From the NCBI GenBank assembly GCA_017962085.1, contig JAGCWA010000057.1, positions 58,903-122,902 on the forward strand: DNA of 64,000 nucleotides, in the 5' to 3' direction. A model generated the notes under the pieces. That model saw nothing but the letters and a program-made list of their open reading frames with translations, made no database searches and was not told the DNA's origin. Positions within the stretch are counted from its first letter, which is position 1. Every line of letters starts with the position of its first letter. This DNA is from Paludibacteraceae bacterium (GTDB lineage Bacteria > Bacteroidota > Bacteroidia > Bacteroidales > Paludibacteraceae). The translations under genes were made by a program, and so were the position numbers. Below, piece after piece: positions 54,623 to 64,000 of the stretch.

Positions 54623-55798
54623 ATGAGGTGCCACTATTTCAATCCCGAAAATGATTTGGCGTTGGCCCATGGAGGTGGGCATTACAATCCGCCTGCGTCG
54701 GCCGTGCAACTCGCCACGGACTTGTCCCTGTTGCCTGTCTGGTTCGCCCGGAACGGCGAATTGGTCTTGTCGCGGAATGTTGTGCCTTCCGATTGGCATG
54801 CGGATGTCTTCGTTCGGTTGGGAATCTCGGTGGAATGGACTCCTTTCGCGGAACGGTGTCGCCACCAGTCGGAGGAGGATGAGCTGGTGCCTTGGGGGTG
54901 GAATGGAGCGTTGCTCAATGAATGGAACAAGTATGCGAAGCGGAAAATCTCGGTGGATGTGGCCACTTTGAGGAATTTGTCCCACCGTCGCTTCACCATT
55001 GAGGTGCTTAAATGTTTGGGAAACAATGGGTTGTTGCCTCGTTTGTTTGGTATGCCCCAAGAGTTGGGTTCTTTGCGGGAAATCCGCCAATTCATCGATG
55101 CTTCTCCGCATTGTGTGCTGAAAGCCCCGTGGTCATGTAGCGGAAAAGGTCTGCGGTGGGTCAACGAGGAGCGGGGCGGTTTGTTGGAATCGTGGTGCTC
55201 CAATGTGTTGGCTAGGCAGGGAAGCGTTATCGGGGAGCATGTTTATGGAAAAGTGGCGGATTTCGCCATGGAGTTCCTCAGTGACGGCAAGGCGGTCTCT
55301 TTCGCGGGATATTCCTACTTTTCCGCCGATGGAATGGGCACTTATCGAGGCAACTATTTGATACCTAACAAATTGATAGAGAAAAAATTGGGCGAATCCA
55401 TCGGTGAAACAGCCTTTCGGGAGGTGGCGCATTGCCTGGAGGCGTTTTTCGCCTCTTCCGTGGCGCCTTACTACCAAGGTTATTTCGGGGTCGACATGAT
55501 GGTGGTGGAAGACGAGACGGGTAGGTGGATCCATCCTTGCGTGGAGGTGAATCTACGGATGAACATGGGGGTGTGTGCGAGGATCATAACCGATAGGTAT
55601 CTATCTCCTTCCTCCGTCGGTGAATTCGTGATATGGGCGAACAGATCGTCCGATGAATTGGCGAAAATTTGTTCCGATTATTCGAGGGATTATCCCCTTG
55701 TTATTCAGAATGGTAGGATACGCTCCGGCTTTTTACCGCTCACTTTTGTCGGTGAAAACGCCCGTTATGCGGCGACAATCCGTGTGAAGGAAGAATGA
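54623..55798 (+). CDS. Uncharacterised ATP-grasp-like protein
   Basis: A 391-residue protein that I can place only loosely. It opens with YFNPENDLALAHGG, a motif seen in Bacteroidales hypothetical proteins. The central part has VLKAPWSCSGKGLRWV, like the ATP-grasp glycine-rich loop with its Lys, a conserved basic/acidic middle (GEHVYGKVADFAMEF), and the end HPCVEVNLRMNMG, which resembles the ATP-grasp E-x-N-x-R metal site. It probably ligates a carboxylate to an amine or thiol, but no substrate can be named. It starts 9 bases after the phosphopantetheinyl transferase and probably shares its transcript. Confidence 0.72.
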   Translation: MRCHYFNPENDLALAHGGGHYNPPASAVQLATDLSLLPVWFARNGELVLSRNVVPSDWHADVFVRLGISVEWTPFAERCRHQSEEDELVPWGWNGALLNEWNKYAKRKISVDVATLRNLSHRRFTIEVLKCLGNNGLLPRLFGMPQELGSLREIRQFIDASPHCVLKAPWSCSGKGLRWVNEERGGLLESWCSNVLARQGSVIGEHVYGKVADFAMEFLSDGKAVSFAGYSYFSADGMGTYRGNYLIPNKLIEKKLGESIGETAFREVAHCLEAFFASSVAPYYQGYFGVDMMVVEDETGRWIHPCVEVNLRMNMGVCARIITDRYLSPSSVGEFVIWANRSSDELAKICSDYSRDYPLVIQNGRIRSGFLPLTFVGENARYAATIRVKEE

Positions 55799-55878
55799 TG
55801 CGTCTTGTTTCGCACAAATCTTTCTTTATATTAAAATAAGGTGATTCACGGGGAGAATAGGGTAGCGCGCCTCTCCTC

Positions 55879-56475
55879 TTATTCGGACATGATGTTCAAC
55901 TCTGTCAGTCCGCTGAGCAGGAAGTCCGTGAAGGCCTTTTTGTTTTCCGGCAGTGAAAATTGCGCCAATTCACCGCGCATGAACGGCACCTCGCAACCCT
56001 TCAGGGCGCATTGGAACAGGGCGGCGGCGAATTTAGGATTCTTCACGTTGAATACGTTGCGCGCATTGCCCTCCAACAGGATTTTTTCCAGCATCCTGCG
56101 CTCTTGCAGGTCCAGTTTGTGGCGAACCTTCTCCACCAGGTGGATATTGCTGAAGAAACTGGCGCGTAGGTTACCGTTTCTGCGGACAGCCTCCTGGAAG
56201 AGGCTCATCCTCATGAAGATATAGTTGATCAGATTTTCCGATGGACTCTGACTTTTTTGCATTACCTCCTGCAATTTGTGCGCCAATTGGAACAGCTCGT
56301 TCTCTATGACGGCGGAGTAGACCTCTTCTTTTGATTTGAAATAGGTGTACAATGTCCTTCTCCCCTTTTGGGCGGCCACTGCGATATCGTTCATCGTCGT
56401 GTTCTCCACACCTTTGGCGGCGAAAAGTTTTCTTGCTACATCAATTAATAAATTTCTTGTTTTAATTGTTCCCAT
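55879..56475 (-). CDS. TetR family transcriptional regulator
   Basis: A 198-residue regulator. The N-terminal DNA-binding domain is clear: LIDVARKLFAAKGVENTTMN, IAVAAQKGRRTLYTYFKSKE. The C-terminal ligand domain is helical and not assigned. The ATG at 56475 is chosen because it starts the family's short lead-in (MGTIKTRN); a longer frame to 56514 adds unlikely Cys-rich residues. It is divergent from the ABC importer gene at 56561 with an 85-base gap, so it could control that operon, itself or genes elsewhere. Confidence 0.9.
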   Translation of the reverse strand: MGTIKTRNLLIDVARKLFAAKGVENTTMNDIAVAAQKGRRTLYTYFKSKEEVYSAVIENELFQLAHKLQEVMQKSQSPSENLINYIFMRMSLFQEAVRRNGNLRASFFSNIHLVEKVRHKLDLQERRMLEKILLEGNARNVFNVKNPKFAAALFQCALKGCEVPFMRGELAQFSLPENKKAFTDFLLSGLTELNIMSE

Positions 56476-56560
56476 ATCATTTCTTAGGCATATATCCATA
56501 CAAAAATACAGCATTTTCCTAAATCTTGCATAACAATCCTTAAAATTTTAAATTCGCGCC

Positions 56561-57706
56561 ATGTTACTTTTTCCGAAACATATTGCTTTTTGCGTGCTTG
56601 TAGTGGTCGGAGTGATATTTCTTCCTTCGTGTCTTGATGCGAGGCGGGAAATCTCTTCTCCTGATACACAGTCACATCCGTTGTCGCTTCGGTACGCCAC
56701 CCATTTCGGCGTGGAGGAGACGTCTTATGGATACCTTGCCACTGTCTATGCGGGCGGGTCGGATCAGCAGGTGACGTTCAGGTATGCGCTGGTGCGTGGA
56801 GACTCCGCTCAGGTGCCTGATGATGCATGCAGAATCAAGATACCGGTTGAACGTTTGGGCACCAATTCCGGCACATTGTTCGGGTTCCTGGAACTTCTAG
56901 GGGTTATGGACAAGATGGTGGCCACCTGCGACGCGAAGTTTATTTTCTCCGATGAAATCAGGGGAAAGGTCAGCCGGGGGGATATCATCTCTTTGGGCTC
57001 CTCGTTCGATATCAACGGGGAACGTTTATTGTTCGCTCATCCTGATGTTTTGTTCCTCTCCGATTTGCGAGACGATCCCCATGCCAATGTTTGTCCGGTT
57101 GTCCACAACTTCGAGTGGAAGGAGTCTTCCGCACTTGCCCGGACGGAGTGGATTAAATTCATCTCCCTCTTTTTTGATCGGTATGCGATGGCGGATTCCA
57201 TCTTCCAGACCATCGAGCAAAGATATGTGGATCTAAAGGAGATGGTGGATACGGTTCAGACCCGTCCGACGCTCTTCTCCGCAGGATCTTACGGAGACAC
57301 GTGGTACATGACGGGTGGGGAAGGCTTCATGTCCAAGCTCTACCAGGATGCGGGCGGAAATTACCTGTTGGCCGATACGATGGTGCCCACTGTCACCTGT
57401 GGAACGGAGTGGTTGTTGGCGCATTATTCTGAAGCGGATTTTTGGATGAACTGCGGGACGGTCAGACTGGAGGATCTGGATCCCCGTCTTTCCCAGATGA
57501 AATCGTACAAAAACGGTAATCTCTTCCACTTCCAGAAGCGGGAGAAGACGACGGATGGTCTGCACATCACCGATTTCTACGAAAGTGCGGTGGCGAGGCC
57601 GGATGTCGTGTTGGCGGATTTGATATCGGTGCTTCATCCCGAAGTGATGCCTGAACATGAGACCGTTTATCTGGGACGTTGCGTCAAATCAGGAGAGGGG
57701 AGGTAG
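56561..57706 (+). CDS. ABC transporter substrate-binding lipoprotein, iron-chelate/cobalamin type
   Basis: A 381-residue periplasmic-binding lipoprotein. The lipobox is FLPSCLDAR after a hydrophobic segment. Family traits are the first-lobe segment RIKIPVERLGTNSGTLFGFL, LFAHPDVLFLSDL, and the second-lobe region FSAGSYGDTWYMTGGEGFMS followed by YQDAGGNYLLAD. It probably delivers a metal chelate or corrinoid to the FecCD-type permease encoded 6 bases downstream. Confidence 0.88.
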   Translation: MLLFPKHIAFCVLVVVGVIFLPSCLDARREISSPDTQSHPLSLRYATHFGVEETSYGYLATVYAGGSDQQVTFRYALVRGDSAQVPDDACRIKIPVERLGTNSGTLFGFLELLGVMDKMVATCDAKFIFSDEIRGKVSRGDIISLGSSFDINGERLLFAHPDVLFLSDLRDDPHANVCPVVHNFEWKESSALARTEWIKFISLFFDRYAMADSIFQTIEQRYVDLKEMVDTVQTRPTLFSAGSYGDTWYMTGGEGFMSKLYQDAGGNYLLADTMVPTVTCGTEWLLAHYSEADFWMNCGTVRLEDLDPRLSQMKSYKNGNLFHFQKREKTTDGLHITDFYESAVARPDVVLADLISVLHPEVMPEHETVYLGRCVKSGEGR

Positions 57707-57712
57707 TTCGCC

Positions 57713-58714
57713 ATGAATCGTAAAAGGTTGGTTTTCATAATACTTTTTTCCCTTTCCATCGTGCTTTTTGTGGTGGATGTGTTGTTCGGGAGTGTGGATA
57801 TCCCTTTCAGTGAGTTCGTAGCCCTGCTCAAGGGAAGTTGCGACCCCATCCATCGGACGATTATGGTAGACATTCGGATTCCCAAGGCCATCACCGCTGT
57901 TTTGGTAGGCATATCCCTCTCCGTTTCGGGACTATGGATGCAGACGCTTTTCCGAAACCCATTGGTGGGTCCGTATGTGTTGGGTATCAGTTCCGGCGCG
58001 TCGTTGGGAGTCGCCGTATATCTGTTGTTGTTTTCCGCCTTAGGCATATCCTCCGTATATGTATCCGGCTGGGGTGTCGCGTTCTCCTCCATGATAGGGG
58101 CGGCGCTTCTCTTCTTGCTGGTCATTTCGGTATCGTTCCGGCTGAGGGAGAAGGTCTCCCTGTTGATTGCCGGCATCATGTTAGGGTGTTTGGCCACATC
58201 AGCCATATCGTTGCTGCAGAACATCAGCGATCCGGACTCCGTCAAGATGTTTGTGAACTGGACGCTAGGCTCGTTGTCCGGCGTCACGTGGGAGAAGTTG
58301 CGGGTCATGGCCCTCTTTGTGGGCATAGGCGTTGTTTTTGTGCCCTTCCTGCTCAAACCGTTGGATGCGATGCTTTTAGGGGATGATTACGCCAGCAGTA
58401 TTGGGGTGGATGTGCGGAGAATGCGCTGGATGATTATTCTCTCTGCCACATTGTTGACGGGAGCGACCACAGCCTTCACGGGTCCGATCGGTTTTATCGG
58501 CATTGCGGTGCCGCACATCGTCAGGGGACTTCTGCAGACCTCTGTTCATCGTTTGCTGACGCCTTGCTGTATGCTTTGTGGGGCGGTGTTGGTGCTATTG
58601 TGTGATATCTTCTCCCAACTACCTGGGGATGGGTATGTCTTGCCTGTCAATGCGCTCTCGTCATTGATTGGTGCGCCTGTTGTTTTGTGGATTATTCTGT
58701 CCAATAAACGTTGA
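57713..58714 (+). CDS. FecCD-family ABC transporter permease
   Basis: A 333-residue inner-membrane permease of about ten helices. Motifs include RIPKAITAVLVGISLSVSG, MQTLFRNPLVGPYVLGISSG, SLLQNISDPDSVKMFVNWTLGS (given as its first part SLLQNISDPDSVK), and TAFTGPIGFIGIAVPHIVRG. No ATPase follows; the next gene is an adhesin. The ATPase at 23134 is of the matching family. Confidence 0.93.
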   Translation: MNRKRLVFIILFSLSIVLFVVDVLFGSVDIPFSEFVALLKGSCDPIHRTIMVDIRIPKAITAVLVGISLSVSGLWMQTLFRNPLVGPYVLGISSGASLGVAVYLLLFSALGISSVYVSGWGVAFSSMIGAALLFLLVISVSFRLREKVSLLIAGIMLGCLATSAISLLQNISDPDSVKMFVNWTLGSLSGVTWEKLRVMALFVGIGVVFVPFLLKPLDAMLLGDDYASSIGVDVRRMRWMIILSATLLTGATTAFTGPIGFIGIAVPHIVRGLLQTSVHRLLTPCCMLCGAVLVLLCDIFSQLPGDGYVLPVNALSSLIGAPVVLWIILSNKR

Positions 58715-59139
58715 AAATCGGTTTTTCTAAATCAATTTTTTGTGCAATATTTATATATAATTTATTAATAAGGGGAAAGTGGCAACAAATCGGGTGCCGT
58801 TGGGGTGTTGATAGATGACCTTTACTGAAAGAAAGAGTCTGTTCACTGAAAATTTCATAAAGAAGGTGAAATATTGTAAAAAGTTAGAAAATAAATATAC
58901 ATCTTTGTAGGTGAAAAGAAGGGTTAAAGGGATATACTGTTATGTTGAGATAATGGTATTTGAAGGTATGAGATTTAGAAGAGTGATTAGGAAGTGAATG
59001 CTTATAAGGGAGTGTATGTAAAGGTTTGATATTATTGAACGGATTATTTCACGCTATTGATTATTAGCGAATTACGTATGCTGGCATCTTCTTCTGATAT
59101 CAAGAAAAACGTATATGCACGAATTAAAAATTTAAGATT
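58715..59139 (+). other. 425-base intergenic region before the second adhesin operon
   Basis: AT-rich, with no gene recognised. CATCTTTG at 58901-58908 is one base off the -7 consensus and could be a promoter, leaving a leader of about 220 bases. No strong hairpin terminator after the permease gene was seen. Confidence 0.5.
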
Positions 59140-62100
59140 ATGTCCTTAAATCTAATTACTGGGATGTTCCAGACAAAAACGATAAAGGGAGTGATGGTCA
59201 TAGGATTGTTGCTCAACTTTTTGGATGTGTTTTCGCAGGACACCAACATCGACACTCCGAACCTGAGTTTCGAGGAGGGTGAACCTACGCATTGGGAACT
59301 CTATACGGGTGGAATTTACCTGGACAACACAGATAGTATGTATAAATACACCGCATGGACTCCGTGGACAAAGAATCGTACAATCAGGGAAGCCAAGTTG
59401 CAGGAGTTTGAGGTTATGACCAATATGAGTGATGTGGATGATCCAGTCATTAACTGTTGGAATTTCAAGACAAATCCTGATGGAATCACCCCTATTAGAA
59501 TCGGTAGTACGGGTACTGCGGAGAACAACGATCATTCGGGTACACCTAATTTGCCGGCGAAGGCCGAGCGATTGGTATATAAGTTCACAGTGACGGAGAA
59601 CACTACGTTGTTCACCTATTGCTTTGCGAGTGTTCTACATTGTCCGGATTTACAATCTGGTCAAACGGGTGGCATTACATTTGGTCGGCAGGGTGGACAA
59701 TCGAATAGTGACCACACTGATGGTTATCAGTTGCCATCTTTTTCTGTGTCGGTATCGATGTTCAATCCTGCCACAGGTGGAGAGGTGAAGTTGCCATGTG
59801 GTGAATTCACCGTCAATGCGGAGGGTCAAAATGCGGATGGACTTGAATTGGTTGCAGATCAGTCTGTTACTTCTTGTCGTGGGTCTGATGATGGAGGTAA
59901 TATTAGTCAATATGCGTTTCGTCGTTGGACCTATGGTAATTTTGACTTGTCCAAGCATGTTGGTAAAGAGGTGACGATAGAGGTAATCGTACATGATTGT
60001 CTTCGGTCGTCAAATGGGGTGATTGGTCCTGGAGGTCATCGTGCGTATGGTTACTTTTGGGCCGAGACCAAGAAATTGGAGTTGAAAGTGAAGGACTGTA
60101 TAGGAGAGCCTGCTAGAATTATGGCTCCTATCGGGTTCGGCAAGTATGATTGGTCTCGCTCGGATGGTGTTAGGGTTGATACGGATCCTAATGATCCTTC
60201 TGTTGCCGTTATTCCGAATGACTTGAAGAGTACTGGTGTTGACTATATATGTAAGTTGACGAGTATGCAGTCGGGCTGTACTCAGGTGGAGTTGAAAACT
60301 CAACTGCAGAAGATGGACGCCGTATTGGACTTCGAGTATGAGAATGATTGCGGTGGAATGGTGCATTTTAAGAACATCACGTACAATATCATCGGTGATA
60401 GACCGTCAGGTTATCTATGGGACTTCGGAGATGGGTCCGCCCCTCAGAATGTCGAGACTCCAGATGCTCGATACATGGCTCCTGGTCCGTATACTGTGAA
60501 TTTGACGGTGAAAACAGAATTGGGTTGTTCGGTACCCTTCTCTAAGGATATCTATGTGCGCCATTTCCCTAATTTGAGCATTAGTTCCCAAAAAACCGTT
60601 TGTATCGGGCATGAGGTGGAACTTGAGACGGTTGGCGCATCTGCCAATAGCCGTTATGTGTGGAGCACGAATCCTACAGATACTTCCACTTCTTCTTCCC
60701 TCAAAACGGTGATCAGTTCATATGAAAATGATTTTCACGTGGATGTGATAGACGAATATTTCTGTAAGTACGAGAAAGATTGGAAGGTATATGGTGTCGA
60801 GAGCCCTCGCCTTGCGATAACTGGAGAAAAGGAGGTGTGTCTGGGTGATACGGCGCACTTGGAGGTCCGTGATTATCTCTTCCCTGATTCGACCATCAAT
60901 TATACTTGGATATCGATGGGCGTGAATTCCGATTTGTTGAGAGCTTGTCCGTTGACTGACACCACGTATACGGTGAGGGGAACCTATGCTTATGGTCCTC
61001 GTTGCTTCAGTGAGGCATCGTACAAGGTCAATGTGTTGCCTCTTCCGGTGTTGAATGTTGACGGCGACAGGCAGGTATGTAAGAATGACCCGGCGAACTT
61101 GACCGCCGAGTTGGTATCTTATAACGGAGATTTCGCGTCATGTATTTGGGAGGATCAGGTTACGGTGGGTGAGAAACGCGCCGTTTATCCTGACGATGAG
61201 ACTACTTATTCCGTCTATTGTGTGGACGAAATGAACTGTAAGTCCCGACCAGTCTCCATCACGGTTAAGGTGAAACCTTTGCCGGATATAAGGATTACGG
61301 GTGATTCCGCCATCTGCGAGGGTAAATCCGCGAAGTTGACGGTGAATGGTGTGGGTACGAATGTGGAGTGGTACGATGGTACGTCTGGACAGACCACTAT
61401 TACCCGAAGCCCAACGCAGGATACCACCTATTGGGTGGAGGGATATTCCAACGGATGTAAGGGTAGGGCAGACTTCAACGTGAAAATTTTGGATGTGCCT
61501 ACGGTTTGGATTGAAGGTGTATCTTCCATCTGTCGGGGTGATTCGACGAATCTGATCGCCCGGGGTGCTGATACGTATGTTTGGAACACATCGGATAATG
61601 TGGATTCCATCTGGGTTTCCCCATATTCCGAGTCTGAATATTCAGTGATAGGTACTGTGAACAATGGCGGTTGTGTGGGCACGGCTTCCTTTAAGGTGAG
61701 TGTCAATGAGCCTCCGACCCTTGTCTTGTCCGGTAATTCGGACGCCTGTGATGGGGATGAGGCCAAGGTGTCCGTCACGGGTGCGAACGAGTACTTTTGG
61801 AGCAATAATGCTTACGGACCTAACGTTTCTGTGAGGGTGACGAAGGATGACACGCTCACGGTAAGGGGTGTGGATAATAACCAATGTGAGGCGACCGCCA
61901 CATGGACTATCAAGAAGAAAGAGCTTCCGCAGCTCTCCTATTCAGGCGATACTGCCGTGTGCGCAGGTGATATTTTGACCATTACGGCCTCTGGCGCCAA
62001 CACGTACGAGTGGCAGGATGGTTCTGGTACTTCTGTCTTCAGCCAAGTGCTGGAGAGGGATATGGAGCTGAAGGTGAAGGGTGTCATCAATGGATGCTCC

Positions 62101-63795
62101 TCTAGCATCATAATCCCTGTCAGTGTTTCTCCTGTTCCATCCCTTTGGGTTTCCGGATCGGGTGTGACGGGTGTCTGTGCAGGTGATCCTGCCGTGTTGA
62201 TCGGACATGGCGCCGACCGTTACCAATGGAGCAATGGCGAGACGACCGACACGATCGTGATCTATCCGACCAACTCAACGGATTACTCCTTGTATGGCTA
62301 TTCCGAGAAGGGTTGTGAGGTCTTTGTCCCTGTGCCGGTTAAGGTAAATCCTAACCCTATGGTCTACACGAAGGGAGACACGAAGGCCTGCTTGGAGTCT
62401 GTGGTCACTATCGAGGCGATGGATTCGAATGGCGAGACAGCAAGTTTCTCTTGGGACAATGGTAGTTTAGGCTCTGTCATCACACCGAAGATTATGGGTG
62501 ACCAAACCTTCACGGTGACCGCACAGAACAAATATGGCTGCAAGGGCCAAGCGACACATACGGTCTATTTGACGGAACAACCTGTTCTTTCCTTCTTGGG
62601 AGAAACGTCCATTTGTTATGGCGAGACGACCACCTTGCAGGGTCAGGGAGCTGTGAACTACACGTGGACAGATGGTGAGAAGGAGTATGTTGGTTCATCC
62701 ATCAATGTCTCTCCGAAAGAGAATACGCTCATCCGTATGACGGGTAGTAACGTAGGCAATTGCCCTGCCACTATCGATATACAGTTGACCGTGCTTTCTT
62801 TGCCATCCATCTTGATCACGGGTGATAGCGCAGTTTGCTTCGGCGATGAGTTCATGCTCTATGCTTCTGGTGCGTCGACGTATAAATGGAGCACGGGGGA
62901 TGAGACCTCCAGCATCAAGTATAACACGGGTTCCTCTGCAGAGTATACGGTGTGGGGAACGAACGAGTCGGGTTGTGTTTCACAAGCCACTCATGTGGTG
63001 GAGGTGCGCCCTAATCCTGTCATCCTGATTGAAAAAGGCTCACAGACAGGTTGTCAGGGCAGACCTGACACGATACGTTTCTCCGCGAAGGGCGGTGTGA
63101 TGTACAAGTGGTCCAGCGAGCCTTATAGCGCAAGCGTGGCGAAGAATGGAATCACTTCCGATTTGGTGGCTACCATAGAAGAGCCTGTCGTGTTGAATGT
63201 GGAGGGAACGGACGAGTTCGGTTGTAAGGGACACGCGGAATATAGCGTTGAGCTCCTTCCGAGACAAGATATTCGTTTCGAGGTATATCCTACCTTCATC
63301 GAGTCGGGTAGTTCTAATGTGCGCTTCTCCGGTATCTCTCCAAAGGAGAGCAAGTGGTATTGGGAGCCGGATGATGGTGATAAGGTCTACGAAGGCGTGA
63401 ATACTTCCCATTTCTTCGATCCGAACGCTGCGGACTCCTTCGTGGTGAAGGTTCGGGCCATCGACAAGTATGGTTGCGAATATGTGGGAAGGCAGGCGAT
63501 CTTCACATGGCTTGATTTCTGGGCGCCGGAAGGCTTTACTCCTAATGGAGACGATATGAACGACTCCTTCAAGTTCTTTGGCGGCGAGTACATGGATAAA
63601 TTCGAGTATATCATCTTCAATAGGGTCGGAGAGATCGTGTTCGAAGGAAAGAGCATAGAGGACGAGTGGGATGGAACTGTCAATGGTGAGCCTTGCCCTT
63701 GGGGTGTATACGGTTGGTATTGCAAATATAAAAGCAACTATATGGGAATTGACAAGGAGGGGGATCGCCGAGGATTCGTCTCTCTTGTAAGATAA
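59140..63795 (+). CDS. PKD/Ig-repeat adhesin with T9SS type B sorting domain
   Basis: A 1551-residue secreted protein. The signal peptide is best read from the ATG at 59164 (TIKGVMVIGLLLNFLDVFSQ); 59140 is the first ATG. Residues about 30-315 hold a beta-sandwich-like module with FSVSVSMFNPATGG and GHRAYGYFW, similar to the N-terminus of the protein at 10404. A PKD domain with GYLWDFGDGSAPQNV lies at about 395-475. Some ten Ig-like repeats follow, each with a C-x-G-[DE] start and a central YxW or YVWNTS. The end from about residue 1460 (FTPNGDDMNDSFKFFGG, then EWDGTVNGEPCPWGVY) is the type B sorting domain. A PorP/SprF gene follows 27 bases later. Confidence 0.92.
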   Translation: MSLNLITGMFQTKTIKGVMVIGLLLNFLDVFSQDTNIDTPNLSFEEGEPTHWELYTGGIYLDNTDSMYKYTAWTPWTKNRTIREAKLQEFEVMTNMSDVDDPVINCWNFKTNPDGITPIRIGSTGTAENNDHSGTPNLPAKAERLVYKFTVTENTTLFTYCFASVLHCPDLQSGQTGGITFGRQGGQSNSDHTDGYQLPSFSVSVSMFNPATGGEVKLPCGEFTVNAEGQNADGLELVADQSVTSCRGSDDGGNISQYAFRRWTYGNFDLSKHVGKEVTIEVIVHDCLRSSNGVIGPGGHRAYGYFWAETKKLELKVKDCIGEPARIMAPIGFGKYDWSRSDGVRVDTDPNDPSVAVIPNDLKSTGVDYICKLTSMQSGCTQVELKTQLQKMDAVLDFEYENDCGGMVHFKNITYNIIGDRPSGYLWDFGDGSAPQNVETPDARYMAPGPYTVNLTVKTELGCSVPFSKDIYVRHFPNLSISSQKTVCIGHEVELETVGASANSRYVWSTNPTDTSTSSSLKTVISSYENDFHVDVIDEYFCKYEKDWKVYGVESPRLAITGEKEVCLGDTAHLEVRDYLFPDSTINYTWISMGVNSDLLRACPLTDTTYTVRGTYAYGPRCFSEASYKVNVLPLPVLNVDGDRQVCKNDPANLTAELVSYNGDFASCIWEDQVTVGEKRAVYPDDETTYSVYCVDEMNCKSRPVSITVKVKPLPDIRITGDSAICEGKSAKLTVNGVGTNVEWYDGTSGQTTITRSPTQDTTYWVEGYSNGCKGRADFNVKILDVPTVWIEGVSSICRGDSTNLIARGADTYVWNTSDNVDSIWVSPYSESEYSVIGTVNNGGCVGTASFKVSVNEPPTLVLSGNSDACDGDEAKVSVTGANEYFWSNNAYGPNVSVRVTKDDTLTVRGVDNNQCEATATWTIKKKELPQLSYSGDTAVCAGDILTITASGANTYEWQDGSGTSVFSQVLERDMELKVKGVINGCSSSIIIPVSVSPVPSLWVSGSGVTGVCAGDPAVLIGHGADRYQWSNGETTDTIVIYPTNSTDYSLYGYSEKGCEVFVPVPVKVNPNPMVYTKGDTKACLESVVTIEAMDSNGETASFSWDNGSLGSVITPKIMGDQTFTVTAQNKYGCKGQATHTVYLTEQPVLSFLGETSICYGETTTLQGQGAVNYTWTDGEKEYVGSSINVSPKENTLIRMTGSNVGNCPATIDIQLTVLSLPSILITGDSAVCFGDEFMLYASGASTYKWSTGDETSSIKYNTGSSAEYTVWGTNESGCVSQATHVVEVRPNPVILIEKGSQTGCQGRPDTIRFSAKGGVMYKWSSEPYSASVAKNGITSDLVATIEEPVVLNVEGTDEFGCKGHAEYSVELLPRQDIRFEVYPTFIESGSSNVRFSGISPKESKWYWEPDDGDKVYEGVNTSHFFDPNAADSFVVKVRAIDKYGCEYVGRQAIFTWLDFWAPEGFTPNGDDMNDSFKFFGGEYMDKFEYIIFNRVGEIVFEGKSIEDEWDGTVNGEPCPWGVYGWYCKYKSNYMGIDKEGDRRGFVSLVR

Positions 63796-63822
63796 GAACA
63801 ACTCATACGCAATTGAATTGAA

Positions 63823-64000
63823 ATGAAGAAGTTATTGTTAATATTGGCGATGAGTCTAGGCGGAATGGTTTTCGCTCAGGACTTCTCTTTGGTGAATCAT
63901 AACCTGACCCCCTTCAGTCTGAACCCGTCATTGGTGGGTAACGCGAAGGACATACGGTTCGGACTGAGCTACCGGCAGCAGTGGATGGTCTTGGGCAACC
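63823..64000 (+). CDS. PorP/SprF family protein, N-terminal part (cut by window end)
   Basis: The 59 visible residues are a signal peptide (MKKLLLILAMSLGGMVFAQ) and a mature start QDFSLVNHNLTPFSLNPSLV, then a first strand with LSYRQQW. This is the N-terminal pattern of PorP/SprF proteins, as in the gene at 15546. It is probably the outer-membrane partner of the adhesin encoded directly upstream. Confidence 0.88.
   Translation, partial: MKKLLLILAMSLGGMVFAQDFSLVNHNLTPFSLNPSLVGNAKDIRFGLSYRQQWMVLGN

Overview
The window looks like a chromosome segment from a member of the Bacteroidales with a type IX secretion system (T9SS). The evidence is T9SS type A and type B C-terminal sorting domains, PorP/SprF-family proteins, a GldF-like permease, Bacteroidetes-style promoters (TTTG-N19/20-TAnnTTTG), an oadG-oadA-oadB sodium-pump operon, and Rho and ribosomal protein S16 with the long extensions usual in this phylum. 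The species cannot be named from the sequence. No CRISPR array, transposase, integrase or phage gene was seen.

Layout. 1-3.7 kb is the end of a surface-glycan cluster: an acyltransferase tail, a GT4 glycosyltransferase, gmd and fcl for GDP-L-fucose. 3.8-10.3 kb is housekeeping: tsaB, yicC-gmk-nadD, a TPR membrane protein, ribH, tRNA-Tyr, tRNA-Gly and rho. 10.4-16.5 kb is a surface operon: a T9SS type B adhesin now split into two reading frames, an OmpA-like protein and a PorP/SprF protein. 16.6-21 kb, on the minus strand, holds a DUF4010/MgtC-like membrane protein, an acidic membrane-anchored protein with a DUF2157 partner, and a small alpha/beta hydrolase. 21.2-27.7 kb has rsmG, pcm, a metallo-beta-lactamase-fold hydrolase, an ABC ATPase of the metal-chelate/B12 type, a HAD phosphatase, a DUF3078 protein and lepA.

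28.4-38.7 kb is dominated by a 3231-residue LamG/T9SS type A surface protein followed by a lipoprotein that shares a module with it. 39-42.6 kb is the oadGAB operon. 42.8-47 kb is a 1401-residue Ig-repeat T9SS type B adhesin with very recent internal duplications. 47-52 kb has a DUF3089 hydrolase and a CotH-kinase/lamin-tail T9SS type A protein with a Gly/Asn/Trp tandem repeat. 52-58.7 kb holds a 56-residue membrane peptide, rpsP, gldF, a phosphopantetheinyl transferase, an ATP-grasp-like protein, a TetR regulator and a metal-chelate/B12 ABC importer (binding lipoprotein and permease). 59.1-64 kb is a second type B adhesin followed by a second PorP/SprF gene, cut by the window end.

The main theme is cell-surface display: five large T9SS cargo loci (three type B, two type A), two of them next to a likely cognate PorP/SprF outer-membrane partner. 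The most notable observation is at 10.4-14.3 kb. A segment of about 1.15 kb encoding C-type-lectin-like (DUF1566-like) modules appears to have entered, in frame, the middle of an Ig-like domain. It leaves two reading frames separated by one in-frame TAA, the second with a new signal peptide. All functional statements rest on motif recognition by eye; no database search was run.
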